A DNA stretch of 24,674 nt from NCBI GenBank assembly GCA_900175165.2, contig FWWN02000660.1:1-24674 (forward strand). Direction: 5' to 3'. The notes under the pieces were generated by a model that was not told the origin of the DNA, did not search any database, and saw only the letters and a list, made by a program, of their open reading frames with translations. Shown in pieces: positions 1-9,614 of the stretch. The translations under genes were made by a program, and so were the position numbers. Source of the DNA: Rhizomucor pusillus (Eukaryota > Mucoromycota > Mucoromycetes > Mucorales > Lichtheimiaceae). Position 1 is the stretch's first letter. The number at the start of each line of letters is the position of its first letter.

Positions 1-56
1 TTCAGGATGCCCACATTGTCGACGTATTAAGGTCTGAATTGCGTGCTACATTCTAA
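1..56 (+). CDS. 3' end of an unidentified gene (partial, cut by window edge)
   Basis: From base 3 the frame QDAHIVDVLRSELRATF runs to TAA at 54-56. Its composition looks like real protein. The bases ttcag at 1-5 could be a splice acceptor, so the true exon may start at base 6. An AATAAA at 139-144, about 83 nt after the stop, fits a polyadenylation signal for a + strand transcript. The fragment is too short to name, and it could be a chance frame. Confidence 0.35.
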   Translation, partial: QDAHIVDVLRSELRATF

Positions 57-221
57 GGTATCATTATCTACTGATCGAAAACAAGTGAACACAATAATTA
101 CTCTGCTGGTCCCAGTATCAACCCAGAAAATGCAAAGGAATAAAACGACTGCATAAATATAATTGATTTCTCATAAAAGCAAGCATAGCGATTTCCTTCA
201 TTGAATTTATATTCCAGACAA

Positions 222-590
222 TTATTGGGGATATGGTGGATAATTGCTAGGTGGAGGTGGATACTGGCTTAGCTGATGCGTGCCTGGCATGGGCATCTGT
301 GATGGTGGTGGATAAGCACCGGCGCCCTGCTGAGGAGATGGGAAGCCAGGTTGTGGGAACGTAGGGTTTGGTTGCGGCGACGGGTATCCTCCGCCGTAGG
401 GTTGCTGTGGATGATGATGAGGAGGATAGCTAGGTGGTGCGCCAGGCTGGGGCATTGCAATGTGGCCTTGAGGTGAGGCTGGATACGCAGAGCTAGGTGG
501 AGGCGAATAAGGAGATGCTGCCTGGTGCTGTGGATGCGATCCATATCCTTTTGAAGAGGGTGGCGGTGGATACAACACCGAGCGGCACAT
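222..590 (-). CDS. Proline/glutamine/tyrosine-rich protein, whole gene or last exon
   Basis: The 122-codon frame is dominated by Pro, Gln, Ser, Gly and Tyr, with repeated YPPPPS, SPYSPPPSS and SPQPNP-type units. It ends YPPYPQ before TAA at 222-224. Such segments are usually disordered and serve as ligands for WW, SH3 or EVH1 domains; that role is inference. ATG at 590 has a stop codon four codons upstream in the same frame, so the segment is either a complete small protein or the last exon of a longer one. In the second case a possible acceptor (tcttcaaaag) lies just before the GYGSHPQ part. I recognise no folded domain. It faces away from the transporter that starts at 969. The family is unknown. 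Confidence 0.5.
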   Translation of the reverse strand: MCRSVLYPPPPSSKGYGSHPQHQAASPYSPPPSSAYPASPQGHIAMPQPGAPPSYPPHHHPQQPYGGGYPSPQPNPTFPQPGFPSPQQGAGAYPPPSQMPMPGTHQLSQYPPPPSNYPPYPQ

Positions 591-968
591 CGGTGTGCAT
601 TATTTAGGCACTGCCATTCCCCGGTAGCTGTTCCAGATCACCAAAAAACAGGGCCGATGACGACGATCGGCCCGTCATCTGACGAGATATCAAGATAATC
701 AAGTACCTGTTGCTTTGTCACACGGGCGGGATGGTGGATATGGCCAGCAGTGTTTCATGTATACTGTAAATACACTGTTGGCGCATACCCGGCCCCAACA
801 ATCTGCATGTATATACAGTTACCGGGCTTTCTAAATGTAAACAGGTATACATATCAAATACGTTTTATCAGCTGGGGCCTCTTCTGCTGTCACGAATTAT
901 CAGATGCAGAAATGCAGGCAATTTTTATGCATCCTTTCCTTTCAGATCGCTGCTTTTCGCGTGTCTCT
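591..968. other. Divergent intergenic region between the proline-rich gene and the MFS gene
   Basis: It should hold the promoters of both flanking genes. A perfect 8-bp inverted repeat with a 7-nt loop lies at 651-673 (GGGCCGAT / ATCGGCCC). On the - strand two short open frames (one ending near 627, one near 604) look mildly protein-like and could be exons or decayed exons of the proline-rich gene. No clear TATA element is placed relative to either start. Confidence 0.4.
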
Positions 969-2912
969 ATGCTTTGGAGAAACCACAACGAAGAAGGATC
1001 AAAACGGCCGCTCTTATCGGCAGCTGCTCACGGCAGCTACACTGTAGAGCAAAAGCAGCATGTAGACGAGTACCATCAAGACGCAGCTGCCGCGCAGCAT
1101 AATGGAACGCGTCGTTCAGTACACTTGTCTGATCAACCAGTCAAATATAAAGCCATCGCTTTGATGTGTTCCTTATTTCTCGCAGGCAAGTCGTGCATCC
1201 TGTCTTCTCAACCATTGATGTAAAAAAGGGTAATGATGACATTTTACATGACAGTTGGGAGCCATTTTGCAGCGCACACGTTAGGTGCAATGAAGAATGC
1301 CATCAAGGAGGTAAATCACCGTTTGAAAGAAAAACGTGGCTTTATACCTCTGCAACTTATTTATCCACGTAAATGTAGGAGTTTTACGTTACGAATTCTC
1401 AGTACGCAGTGTTGCAGTCAACTGTATCCATTGTCAACACTGTCAGGCCGGTTCTGGGTGGCATCGTTTTGGACGCGTTTGGAACCGCGACGGGCTCCCT
1501 GGCAACTACGATGCTCATTGCTGGTGGGAATATCCTCGTGGCAATGTCCACAGACACGAAGAGTTTGTCAACAATGATCACCGGCAGGATTTTGTACGGC
1601 GTTGGATGCGGCACAGTGGTCATTGCGCAAGAAACTATTCTCAGCCAATGGTTTGCCGGTCGCAGTCTGGCCGCTGTTGTCGCATTGGTGATGACTGTCA
1701 GTCGACTGGCAAGTACATTTATTTCTCGTTGTAATGAACCGCTTTTTTACCCTGCACTGTCCTCTGCCTGGCACATGCCGTTCCTAATCTTGCCTGCTTG
1801 TTCTAGTCGGCGTTCCTGGCGCAAGCTACCGTTGTTCCTTTCGCCAACTATGCAGGATGGTATGGTTATGCTTTTTGGGCAAGTATATTAACGTCTTTTT
1901 TGTTGGAACGACAAGATCCGTCGTGACATCCGTCTGACTGTGAGTGCCCAGTAGTTCTCTGCAAGTCTCTGCGTTTTCTCTATCACGATCAACCTCATCT
2001 ACGTCACCCTCATCCGACTCGTGACAAAACAGGGGACTACGGATGTACACCGATCTCGTGACCGAAAATCCTCCTTCAGCTGGGACAACCTTCTCTGTTT
2101 GCCGCACTCCTTCTGGCTGATTGCTGCCGTGGAATTCCTGCTAGGTGGTGCCTGGGGCTGTTTTTTGCATATCAACAGGTACACACTCTGCTGTTTACGG
2201 TTCTTCAACTCCAACTTGCTTATATAATGAATATATACACAGCGAATTTGTAAAATTTCGTTTCGGATACGATAATGCCAAAGCAGCAGCGATTGCAAGT
2301 ATCGCTCAGGTGCTCCCGATCTTCCTGATGCCAATATTAGGATTGTACGTAGACAAGTACGGCAAGCGGGCATGGATCATCTTCATGAGCGCGGTAGCCT
2401 TTGTCTGTTCGCTGGGATTGCTTGGATACACACACTGTCACCCAGCGATTGGGATGCTGCTGTTCAGCGTCGGTTTGAGTCTGGGCCCTGTAGGACTTGT
2501 TTCATCTGTATTGGTCATCTTGCCTTTGTCTCTAGTTGGCACCGGCATAGGTCTCATCAAGTCTGGGACCAACGTGGGTGCATCCTTGTTCGACATGGCT
2601 GCGGGCTTCCTACAGGATATGGATCCGGAGCAAGGTTACGGCCGCGTAGTTGCCTTTTTTGTTGCAGCCGGCTGCTTGGCTGTCCTTGCCGGATTATCCA
2701 TCCATGTCATGGATGTCCGAGTATATGGATCCATTCTCAATCAAAACGCCGTGCAGGCTAACCAGCGGCAGCAAGATAATATTGATGCAATGGTGGCAAC
2801 TAAAAAGTATGCTCCAGTGCATGCCGACTGGATCTACGGAAACATATTCGTCGCTCTAGCATGTACAAGTTGGATCCTGTTTATCCGAGTAGTAGTCAAT
2901 TCGTTTGACTAG
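969..2912 (+). CDS. MFSD1/YCR023C-like major facilitator transporter, six exons
   Basis: Proposed CDS: join(969..1185,1255..1310,1379..1708,1807..1878,1955..2178,2243..2912), 522 aa, with all phases consistent. The spliced product reads as a 12-helix MFS carrier. TM1 spans exons 1-2 (IALMCSLFLA joined to VGSHFAAHTLGA). Exon 3 carries VLGGIVLDAFGT and GRILYGVGCGT followed by ETILSQWF. Exon 6 carries the cytoplasmic loop LYVDKYGKR, the long half GPVGLVSSVLVILPL and a GTNVGASLFD helix. This order matches the MFSD1 / yeast YCR023C family; animal MFSD1 is a lysosomal dipeptide exporter, so the substrate here is only inferred. The N-terminal 60 residues are soluble and variable. ATG 969 is the last in-frame Met before TM1; ATG 912 and others upstream are possible. 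Introns 1, 3 and 4 begin with GC, not GT, and introns 2 and 5 are GT-AG. A single unspliced reading would break the protein at every junction. Confidence 0.88.
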
Positions 2913-2970
2913 AATGATGTTATCATCAACTGCATGTACATGTAATTTCGGGGACAAACAGTTGACGTTA

Positions 2971-2976
2971 AATAAA
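2971..2976 (+). terminator. Polyadenylation signal of the MFS gene
   Basis: AATAAA lies 58 nt after the transporter stop codon and is followed by a T/G-rich stretch. Its position and sequence fit a fungal 3' end signal. Confidence 0.5.
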
Positions 2977-3247
2977 ACTTCTGTTTGCGAGAAAAAAAAA
3001 CGGAGACGGTTAGTCTGTATGAAAGATCGCTGAGTAACATACGATGACTAACATGAAAGTTGGGCAAGACGTTGCACAAAAGGCGATCATGCAACTGGCT
3101 GCTGGTAGAACGAGCAGCGATCGGTTTTTGTTGGCGCTCCAGTGTGTGTAACCACGGAGAAGACCCTATTTGCCTGGTTATTGCAATGTTCTACAGGGCC
3201 ACTCTCAGCAATTGTTCATAAAATACAACAATGAACGGGCATTGGAA

Positions 3248-3271
3248 CGGGGGAAAATGTTTCTTCCCCCG
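3248..3271. repeat. Perfect hairpin, 8-bp stem and 8-nt loop
   Basis: Arms CGGGGGAA (3248-3255) and TTCCCCCG (3264-3271) enclose AATGTTTC. It sits in the convergent spacer, about 335 nt past the transporter stop. It could be a structured 3' element or chance. Confidence 0.4.
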
Positions 3272-4043
3272 CCCTGGTGTAACTAGAGCAGGCTATACTT
3301 TTTACTCACAAGACAGCAGGATAGTTTTGAAATTCATGAGCGCTGGCTGCTCTTCAACCCCAAATGGTAATACGCCCGCTCTTACTCACCTCCCAACGCC
3401 TTGATATGCAAATATATTGTGTATTGATCGGCTGACAGAATTCATCGCAAAATTGGGAAAAACGAACGATTGGGGGTGCCGCGAAAACCAAATGAGGCTA
3501 AATCTCGATATGCTGATTAGTAAGGAGTAGTAGGAGCGTGGTTGTGCGCCTCACTTGGGGTCACGAGAAGAAAGCGGTAACTGTAATCTTAAAGCCGGAA
3601 AGTTGGCGAATCGCAAATACTTGGAAAAAAGAAATAACGGATTTTCTTCATTGTTATTGGTCATAGATGCGTCTATGGAGAAAATATACATAGATTTCTT
3701 TGCAGCATGCAAATTCAAGTCCATGGTTGTAGAGTTAACGTTTGCAAACTATAGTCTCTGAGAAACAGTGCTGCTTCTCCCTTAGAACAACATTCTCCAT
3801 GAGACTTTTGCTAACCTACAGAGATTACTGTTTCTTTATTCTAAAAGGCAAACATGGACAACCTCAGTTACCCCTTCAATTTACTATATCATTCAGAGCA
3901 GTGCACATACGTCGAAGACGACAATGATAAAAAATGAAAACAACTCAAGACAGCTGGTACATATGGAGGAGCAAATCAAAATTATATTCTTGAATGTTAT
4001 GGTTACAACATATCTTAATGTCAACTCTACACCATTGCTGCTT

Positions 4044-5532
4044 TTAGAACTTGTAAACCTTCTCAGAGGTGTAACCCAGCCTGGTGCAGACTGGTTTTAG
4101 TACCATTTAAGAATTTCGTGTATAGTATTAATACTTACTCTTTAAGAATGCCTCCAAGCTCGCCTTGGCTCTTATCGGGAGCTTTGCCACCAGAGATGGC
4201 AGCCAACATGGGGTCAGGACCGCAGACCATCACCAGGGAGTTCTGGGCGTCAGGACCGGGCATGTACTTCTTGATGACATCAGCAGAGACAAAGCCCTGG
4301 ATACCATCCCAGTTCTTGGGAGGACGATCAAGGGCATAGACGACCTTGAAGCGGTCAGGATAGGCCTTTGCATAACCGTCCAATTCATCCTTCAAAAGAA
4401 TGTCCTCCTCAGTCTGGTTAGCGAAGACCAAGGTAATCTTGGTGTTCTTGTCTCCCTTCTTTTCGTCAAAGACTTTGCGGATGACTTGCAACTATTCGAC
4501 AGATTAGAAATATGTCCGAGTTTAAAGGTGTGCAAGGAAAAATAAAAATAAACTTACCATGGGCGTGATGCCGGTACCACCTGAAGGTTGCATGATGCAT
4601 TCAGATTATCCGATTTTTGGGGTAATTACAGACCGAAAAAAACTTACCAGCTATCATGCCAACATTTTCGACCTTGCCCTCGTCCCAGTTGTACTTAGGA
4701 ATGGGACCCTTCATATCGAGGGTGTCACCGGGCTTCAAGTTGTGAATGTGCTTGCTCATCTTGCCTTCAGGATAAACTTTGACAATCAAGTCAACGTAGC
4801 CCTTTGCCTAAACGTGCGCAATTTATGATGAGCTTACATATTTCCACTTGTTTCCATCTGTGCAACAGGTTTTACCTCTTCATCGGACGTGGGGGTGTAG
4901 GGACGGATAACGTAGCCAGGGCTACCGTCCTTCTTGGTGATAGGATAGCGCGTGATAACGCAGGAGGCTACAGGCAAGCCAGCAACGGCATCCTCGGATG
5001 GAAGAGTGAAGCGGAACAGGCTGGTGTTGTGGTTAATCTTTTCGACTTTTTCCAGCTACACGAGAACGAACAAACAAACAATTTTTTTAACTTTTGAAAA
5101 AAAAAAAGGTTACGGGCAAGTAAAATCTAATATTACCTTGTAGGGTCTGAACTCCTTGGGGCTGAAAGCAGGTTCCTGAGCAGCAGCAGCGGCGGTCTCT
5201 TTGGCGGCTGGAGCTACTTGAGTGTCACGAGAGTTGTAGTAGACACCACCGGCAACACCTGCGGCAGCGAGAAGACCAAGAACAAGGCCGTTACCGCCAC
5301 CCTGCTTCTTACCAGCTTGGGTTGCCATGGTACGAGCACCCATAACGGGAGCCTAAACATGGCGCGTGCGATTGAGTCAGTGATCGAGGCTCAGGGGGGG
5401 GAAGGGGGATCTTGCGATTGCAAAAAAGGTTGCGTCGTTAGGACTTGTTTGGGAAGGCCGTACCTGGAACGAGACATAGTTTGTTTTTGCAGTAGCTGCA
5501 CGTACGAGGGGTCTAATTGCCAAAAAGCGCAT
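4044..5532 (-). CDS. MCR1: Mitochondrial NADH-cytochrome b5 reductase, seven exons
   Basis: Proposed CDS: complement(join(4044..4080,4139..4491,4558..4580,4648..4807,4876..5055,5137..5352,5464..5532)), 345 aa, with every phase fitting and all introns GT-AG. The enzyme passes electrons from NADH through FAD to cytochrome b5-type acceptors. MCR1 forms sit in the mitochondrial outer membrane or intermembrane space. Visible parts in order: a basic presequence (MRFLAIRPLVRAATAK), a Gly/Ala-rich membrane anchor near residues 45-63, the FAD-binding RPYTPTS at about 146-152, the GKMS segment at about 170-173, the NADH-binding GGTGITPM at about 209-216, the CGPDPM motif at about 306-311 and the C-terminal VYKF. 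The length is close to family size. ATG 5532 was chosen because it opens the frame that joins in phase to exon 2 and because a pyrimidine-rich tract precedes it. Met27 or Met32 could serve as internal starts for a second isoform. Exon 5 is only 23 nt. Confidence 0.93.
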
Positions 5533-5575
5533 ATTTGCAAGGAGAATGAAGGAGAGAAGAAAAGAAATGGATTTT
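5533..5575 (-). promoter_or_regulatory. Pyrimidine-rich leader upstream of MCR1
   Basis: Read on the - strand, a C/T-rich run ends a few bases before the MCR1 ATG. Such tracts commonly mark transcription start or leader zones in fungal housekeeping genes. No TATA box is evident. Confidence 0.4.
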
Positions 5576-6851
5576 CCACCGAGCGCGCGCGCACTCTCTC
5601 CAGCTATGACGTGCCTAGATTTTTTACTAATCCCATCACTAAGTTCACCTCAGATGATGACAGAGAAAAGAGCAACGATAACGTCAGAGAATGTTGTTCC
5701 TGTTGAACAGGAAGAAGACAACGTCGGATTTAGTCCATGTCCTACTAACAAGAATTGAGACTTTTGCGTCGCTGGATTATCGTTTACTGGGAAACGCAGG
5801 GGGTAGGAGGAGGGGCGGGCTCTGTGTGTATGTGCGAAGACTATGTTATACCGAGTAGCCGGCCCCTGGAAACCCGATTCTATTTCCGAAGGCCCAAAAA
5901 TGTTTCAAGATTTGCACAAGGCAGTTTTGCAACGATGGTAATAGCAGCAGCAACAGCATCAGCGCGGCCGTTAGCATCGACGTAATAACAACGACAGGAA
6001 TGGGAGATCGACATGCCATGCGACGATTCTAGAACAGCAGGCAGAATAGAAAGTTTAATAAGTTGCCAAGTTGTTGCATTAATGTATAAGTTGACAGGAG
6101 AGAGGTAGAATGAAGGACAAACAGCCAGAGTGACGGGGAGGTGGATGCAAGTTGACGCACGGACGAGAACGGCTGGCACTCAAGAACACAAAGGAAAGCA
6201 TCTGGAACAACGAAGATGTAGCTTTCTCATTGGGGTTCCCTCGGAACTTGACTTGATTTGGGCGAATGTCTCATGGTGTGTTAGGGGGACTAGATGCGAA
6301 TGCAGGTTGCTGCAAGTTTTCAGGGTCCGCGAGGACTTTTAGCGCTTGGCAAGTAGAGCTCCCGCGATCCATACTGTTGGATCCTCTCACGAGTTGGGAT
6401 ACTTGTTTCATCGGTGATTCTCGGTGTGATCACTGCTGACAACTTTTACTTAGCTCCGGTTTTCTGCCACACCACCAGTGGATGTAATTGGCGCGTTGTA
6501 ATAGTCTGGAAAGTACACCATGCATGTGCAACGCGTGAGACACTTTTGTCATACTCGTCAAGACAACATCATGGTGTGAATAGGACGATCCTTCCCTGAT
6601 CAATGGAAGAATGCCGAATTCTGCAAGGTAGCATGCTTGCAATGCGAGCCCTGGTGGGGGGACCCGTGACTCTCAAGTTGGTTGCTTGAGGAGAACGTTT
6701 GGTTGGAAGTTGTTTGACCCACGGACTCGGGGTACCGTCACCATCGGGGCCTTCCATCATTGGATTGCCTTGTTTCTGGGTGCCCTGTGCCTGACAAAAA
6801 ATCTCAATATGGGCATTCTTTCCAAAGTATATGTAGAACACCTAACACGCA
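5576..6851. other. Divergent upstream region between MCR1 and the velvet gene
   Basis: About 1.3 kb separates the MCR1 leader from the C/T tract of the velvet gene. Every open frame here (up to 99 codons) has unlikely composition and no recognisable motif, so I treat them as chance. The length is large for this compact window and would suit long regulatory input to a developmental regulator; that is inference. Confidence 0.4.
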
Positions 6852-6920
6852 ACCATTTCCTTTTTTCCCTTTCCATTTCTTTTCATTCTTATCCCTTTTT
6901 TATCTTTCCTCTTTACATGC
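6852..6920 (+). promoter_or_regulatory. C/T-rich tract upstream of the velvet gene
   Basis: An almost uninterrupted C/T run about 70 nt long ends roughly 37 nt before the proposed velvet ATG at 6957. It supports that start and a + strand transcript beginning nearby. Confidence 0.4.
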
Positions 6921-6956
6921 CGTAGACCAAGCTTCTGCCCGCTCATTCCTCGTGCA

Positions 6957-8805
6957 ATGTCGACGATTCCACAGCAACTGCTTTCTGATCACCCTGAAAC
7001 AAAGTTGGTGCCCCCGCTATGTGCTCAGAAACTATATAATAACCCCCCTCATCCAATAACATAAATCTTTAGTCTGCAGTATCAGCTTATTGTTCGTCAA
7101 CAGCCAGTCCGAGCGCGGCTCTGTAGCTTCAAGGAGAAGGGTAATAGCCCACTTAGATCTCATATTTGATCTAGACATACATTATGAGAAACTGATCGGT
7201 TATCTGCCACACAGTCGATCGAAGACCGGTTGATCCACCTCCTATTGTGCAATTAATATGCCCTAACGCCACTCATGAGTAAGTAAAACTTTGAAGCCTC
7301 GCTTATCATTGCAATCGAGAGAATAAGCCTGAGACGAACCAGATGAAATTTTTATTTTTTGCTTAAACCCTAGCAGTAACTACCTACAAGATCCATCCTT
7401 CTTTCTCTACGCGACTCTCGCTACACCAGACGGTCAAGACTTTCATTTTTCGCACGGCAATCGCACCACTGCTGGTTCCGTCGTCCAGTCTCTGCACAAG
7501 CTTAAAGATATCAACGACCAATGTAATTTTCTTTTCCCTATCCTCTCTCGATTTTTTGGGCAGCGTAGTAGAAAACGAATTGTTGTCCTTGATGACTAAT
7601 TCGAAGCTCTTTCTCAAGACGGAGGCTTCTTTATCTTTGCAGACATCAGCGTCAGACACGAAGGCCAGTTCAAGCTCAAGTTTACGCTTTTCCGCATCAA
7701 TCAGTTAAGTCCAGCAAAGAAGGCCGTGCAGCTGAAACAATACCACTCACAGCTGTGTGCGAACATAGGAACACTGTACAACGTCTAGCAGCCGTCTATT
7801 CAGACGTTTTTACTGTGCATTCACCAAAAAGTAAATTTATTAAATATGCAAGCAATGTAATTCTTAATTATGGCTCACGACTATTTCCCCATATAGATTT
7901 TCCAGGCATGTCAGGTAAGGGAACAAGAAAAAAGTCTAAATTGCAAGAAAAGTTAGTTTAGAATCTGGCAAAGTTTGGCATACTTACTGGTTTTGGCACA
8001 CAGAATCCAGCGTGTTGACAAGATGTTTCTCTGACCAGGGGGTTCGAATACGCGTCAGGAAGGAAGCAAGGAGCTCGGTATCTGCGTAAGTGATAAAATT
8101 AAAGTGGTTCTAGATGATTGCCGGGTAATAACAGGAGGCTGGAATGCCCACATTTACGGGGTCGATCACAGCAAAAGACGCCGGGTTGCAGCCACCACTG
8201 ACGGGGGACGAGAACATTCTGACGACACCCCTTGTACAACCCCTCGATGCGAAGCAGCAGCACCCATTACGCCTTTGCCAGCGCAGTTCCAGTATGATTT
8301 CAGCGAAGGTACTAGTCGGCAACACGCTGCGACGCGTCCTCCAGCGATTCCGAGTCCATTGCCTTCGCCGGCACCACCAACAGCAGGTGTATATTCGTCA
8401 CCAATGCCGCCACCGCTTCGGTTACAAGGAGTTTCATCGTCTTCCCACGCCATGTCAATGCGCAACCTGCTAGTATCAGAAGACAAAGAGCAGTGTGCAC
8501 CGCCTACGTACCCGCCGCGACCGGCGCCGCCGCTTGCATCTTTATCGGCACCAAACATTCTCGCGCAGCCATCATCCATCCAGCTCCCTTCAATTTCTAT
8601 TCTCGCACCGCTAGAAGAGACGCCACCGCGTTACTTTTTATCTTCGCCACCAACGCCTCACATCCCACCAAGCGACCAACAAACATTGCAAGCTTATCAT
8701 CAGCACATAGTACGACCATCTTCATCTGAACCCACTACATCTGATCGATCGGCTGATCGACGCACGGATAATAATATCCAGTCCGGTTTTCCACACAGAA
8801 TGTAA
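6957..8805 (+). CDS. Velvet-domain transcription regulator (VelB/VosA/VelC class), nine exons
   Basis: Proposed CDS: join(6957..7007,7080..7140,7215..7278,7374..7522,7619..7703,7769..7830,7897..7914,8004..8085,8172..8805), 401 aa, phases consistent. Velvet proteins form homo- or heterodimers, bind DNA with an NF-kB-like fold and couple development to secondary metabolism in fungi. The domain (about 18-188) reads clearly: YQLIVRQQPVRARLCSF, DRRPVDPPPIVQL, NYLQDPSFFLYATL, HKLKDIND, GGFFIFADISVR, VYSDVFTVHSPK, NFPGMSES and QGVRIRVRKEARSS. A basic KRRRV follows at about 192-196, a likely nuclear signal. The rest is a Pro/Ser-rich disordered tail ending at TAA 8803. Exon 1 and its donor (GTGCCC) are the weakest part; the other junctions are fixed by conserved sequence. 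Which velvet subfamily it belongs to cannot be settled by eye. It diverges from MCR1. Confidence 0.87.
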
Positions 8806-9113
8806 CACGAATCTATTTATTCCGCTCACTTCATTGGCAAATGACAAAAATTACAGACAGCACAAAACTAATAGAGGGACTTGGTTCTATTAGAGAGGTC
8901 TATTAGGACGTTTTTTTTGTTCTTATTTATGGATTCCATTTACTGTTCTTTACCTACATTTTTTACGCCTTTCGCTCTACGCATCTTGTTCATGGTTGGC
9001 TTTCATTGTACTCTTTTTTTTATTTTCACACTTTCTCTATTCCGGATATGGTTTCCATAAAACGTAAAAGTTCATCATCCCCCCTATATTATTATCTCAA
9101 TATCCTTAAGTGT

Positions 9114-9119
9114 AATAAA
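9114..9119 (+). terminator. Candidate polyadenylation signal of the velvet gene
   Basis: AATAAA lies 309 nt after the velvet stop codon in an A/T-rich stretch with several T runs. The distance implies a long 3' UTR; closer signals were not seen. Confidence 0.35.
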
Positions 9120-9536
9120 CTTTGCGTTTATCCTTGGCTTGTGTAATGTCAACGAGCGGGGCTAACTGCTGGTCGTGCTGGTCGTGTTGGCTTTGTACTA
9201 TGTAGTCCCGTCTTTCCGCGGGCGGGTGTCGGTTCGCAATTTCACGTCAAATAGCATTCTTGCGATGCATTGGCCTAGTCAGGTTAGTGCACTATTGGTA
9301 AACCTATTACGTGTGACATGCAGTGACTCCCGGAAAGGCAACCGATAGTTTCAGCCTAATTTCTTTTTTTTTTTTTGCAATCCCAAATCCTTTTTTAGCA
9401 TAAACTCTTTCCTTTATCCGATGCAACAAAGAGAGAAGAACAGAGGAGACAGGAGAGTACCCCGTTACCTGGGAAACCTGTGTCTTTCCAGCACAGTGGA
9501 TGAAAAAAAATTTTTTTTATCTTTCTCACTTCAGCC

Positions 9537-9614
9537 ATGGTAACGCCACCATCACAACCACCACCGCCGCCGTTGCCGCTGATTTATGCTTTTGACATGC
9601 GCCCGCCAGATTGA
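9537..9614 (+). CDS. Short proline-rich ORF (25 codons) behind a promoter-like block
   Basis: ATG in good context (gccATGG) opens MVTPPSQPPPPPLPLIYAFD and ends six residues later at TGA 9612-9614. Directly upstream are A8T8 and a C/T-rich leader, the usual look of a fungal start region. No downstream exon could be joined, so this may be a peptide, an upstream ORF or the first exon of a lost gene. Confidence 0.2.
   Translation: MVTPPSQPPPPPLPLIYAFDMRPPD

Larger units (their letters stand above)
2913..4043. other. Convergent intergenic region between the MFS gene and MCR1
   Basis: Both neighbours end here, so this 1.1 kb should contain two 3' UTRs. Beyond the AATAAA at 2971 and a TTTATT (AATAAA on the - strand) at 3835-3840, I see one perfect GC-rich hairpin at 3248-3271. 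The open frames here (60-68 codons) show no recognisable protein. No tRNA-like A and B boxes were found. Confidence 0.5.

Noticed and set aside
750..968. N-terminal extension of the transporter to 750
   Set aside because: The frame is open but the sequence has no conserved content, and relatives have only a short soluble N-terminus before TM1.
8038..8056. GGTTCGAATAC resembling a tRNA B box
   Set aside because: It lies inside velvet exon 8 (coding GVRIR), the flanking bases do not form a T stem, and no A box or acceptor stem fits.
8166..8579. 137-codon ORF on the - strand across the velvet tail
   Set aside because: It is the antisense of the Pro/Ser-rich velvet C-terminus, whose biased codons leave the opposite strand open.
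9503..9518. A8T8 palindrome considered as a terminator hairpin
   Set aside because: It has no loop and no GC stem; it is better explained as a nucleosome-free poly(dA:dT) promoter block.
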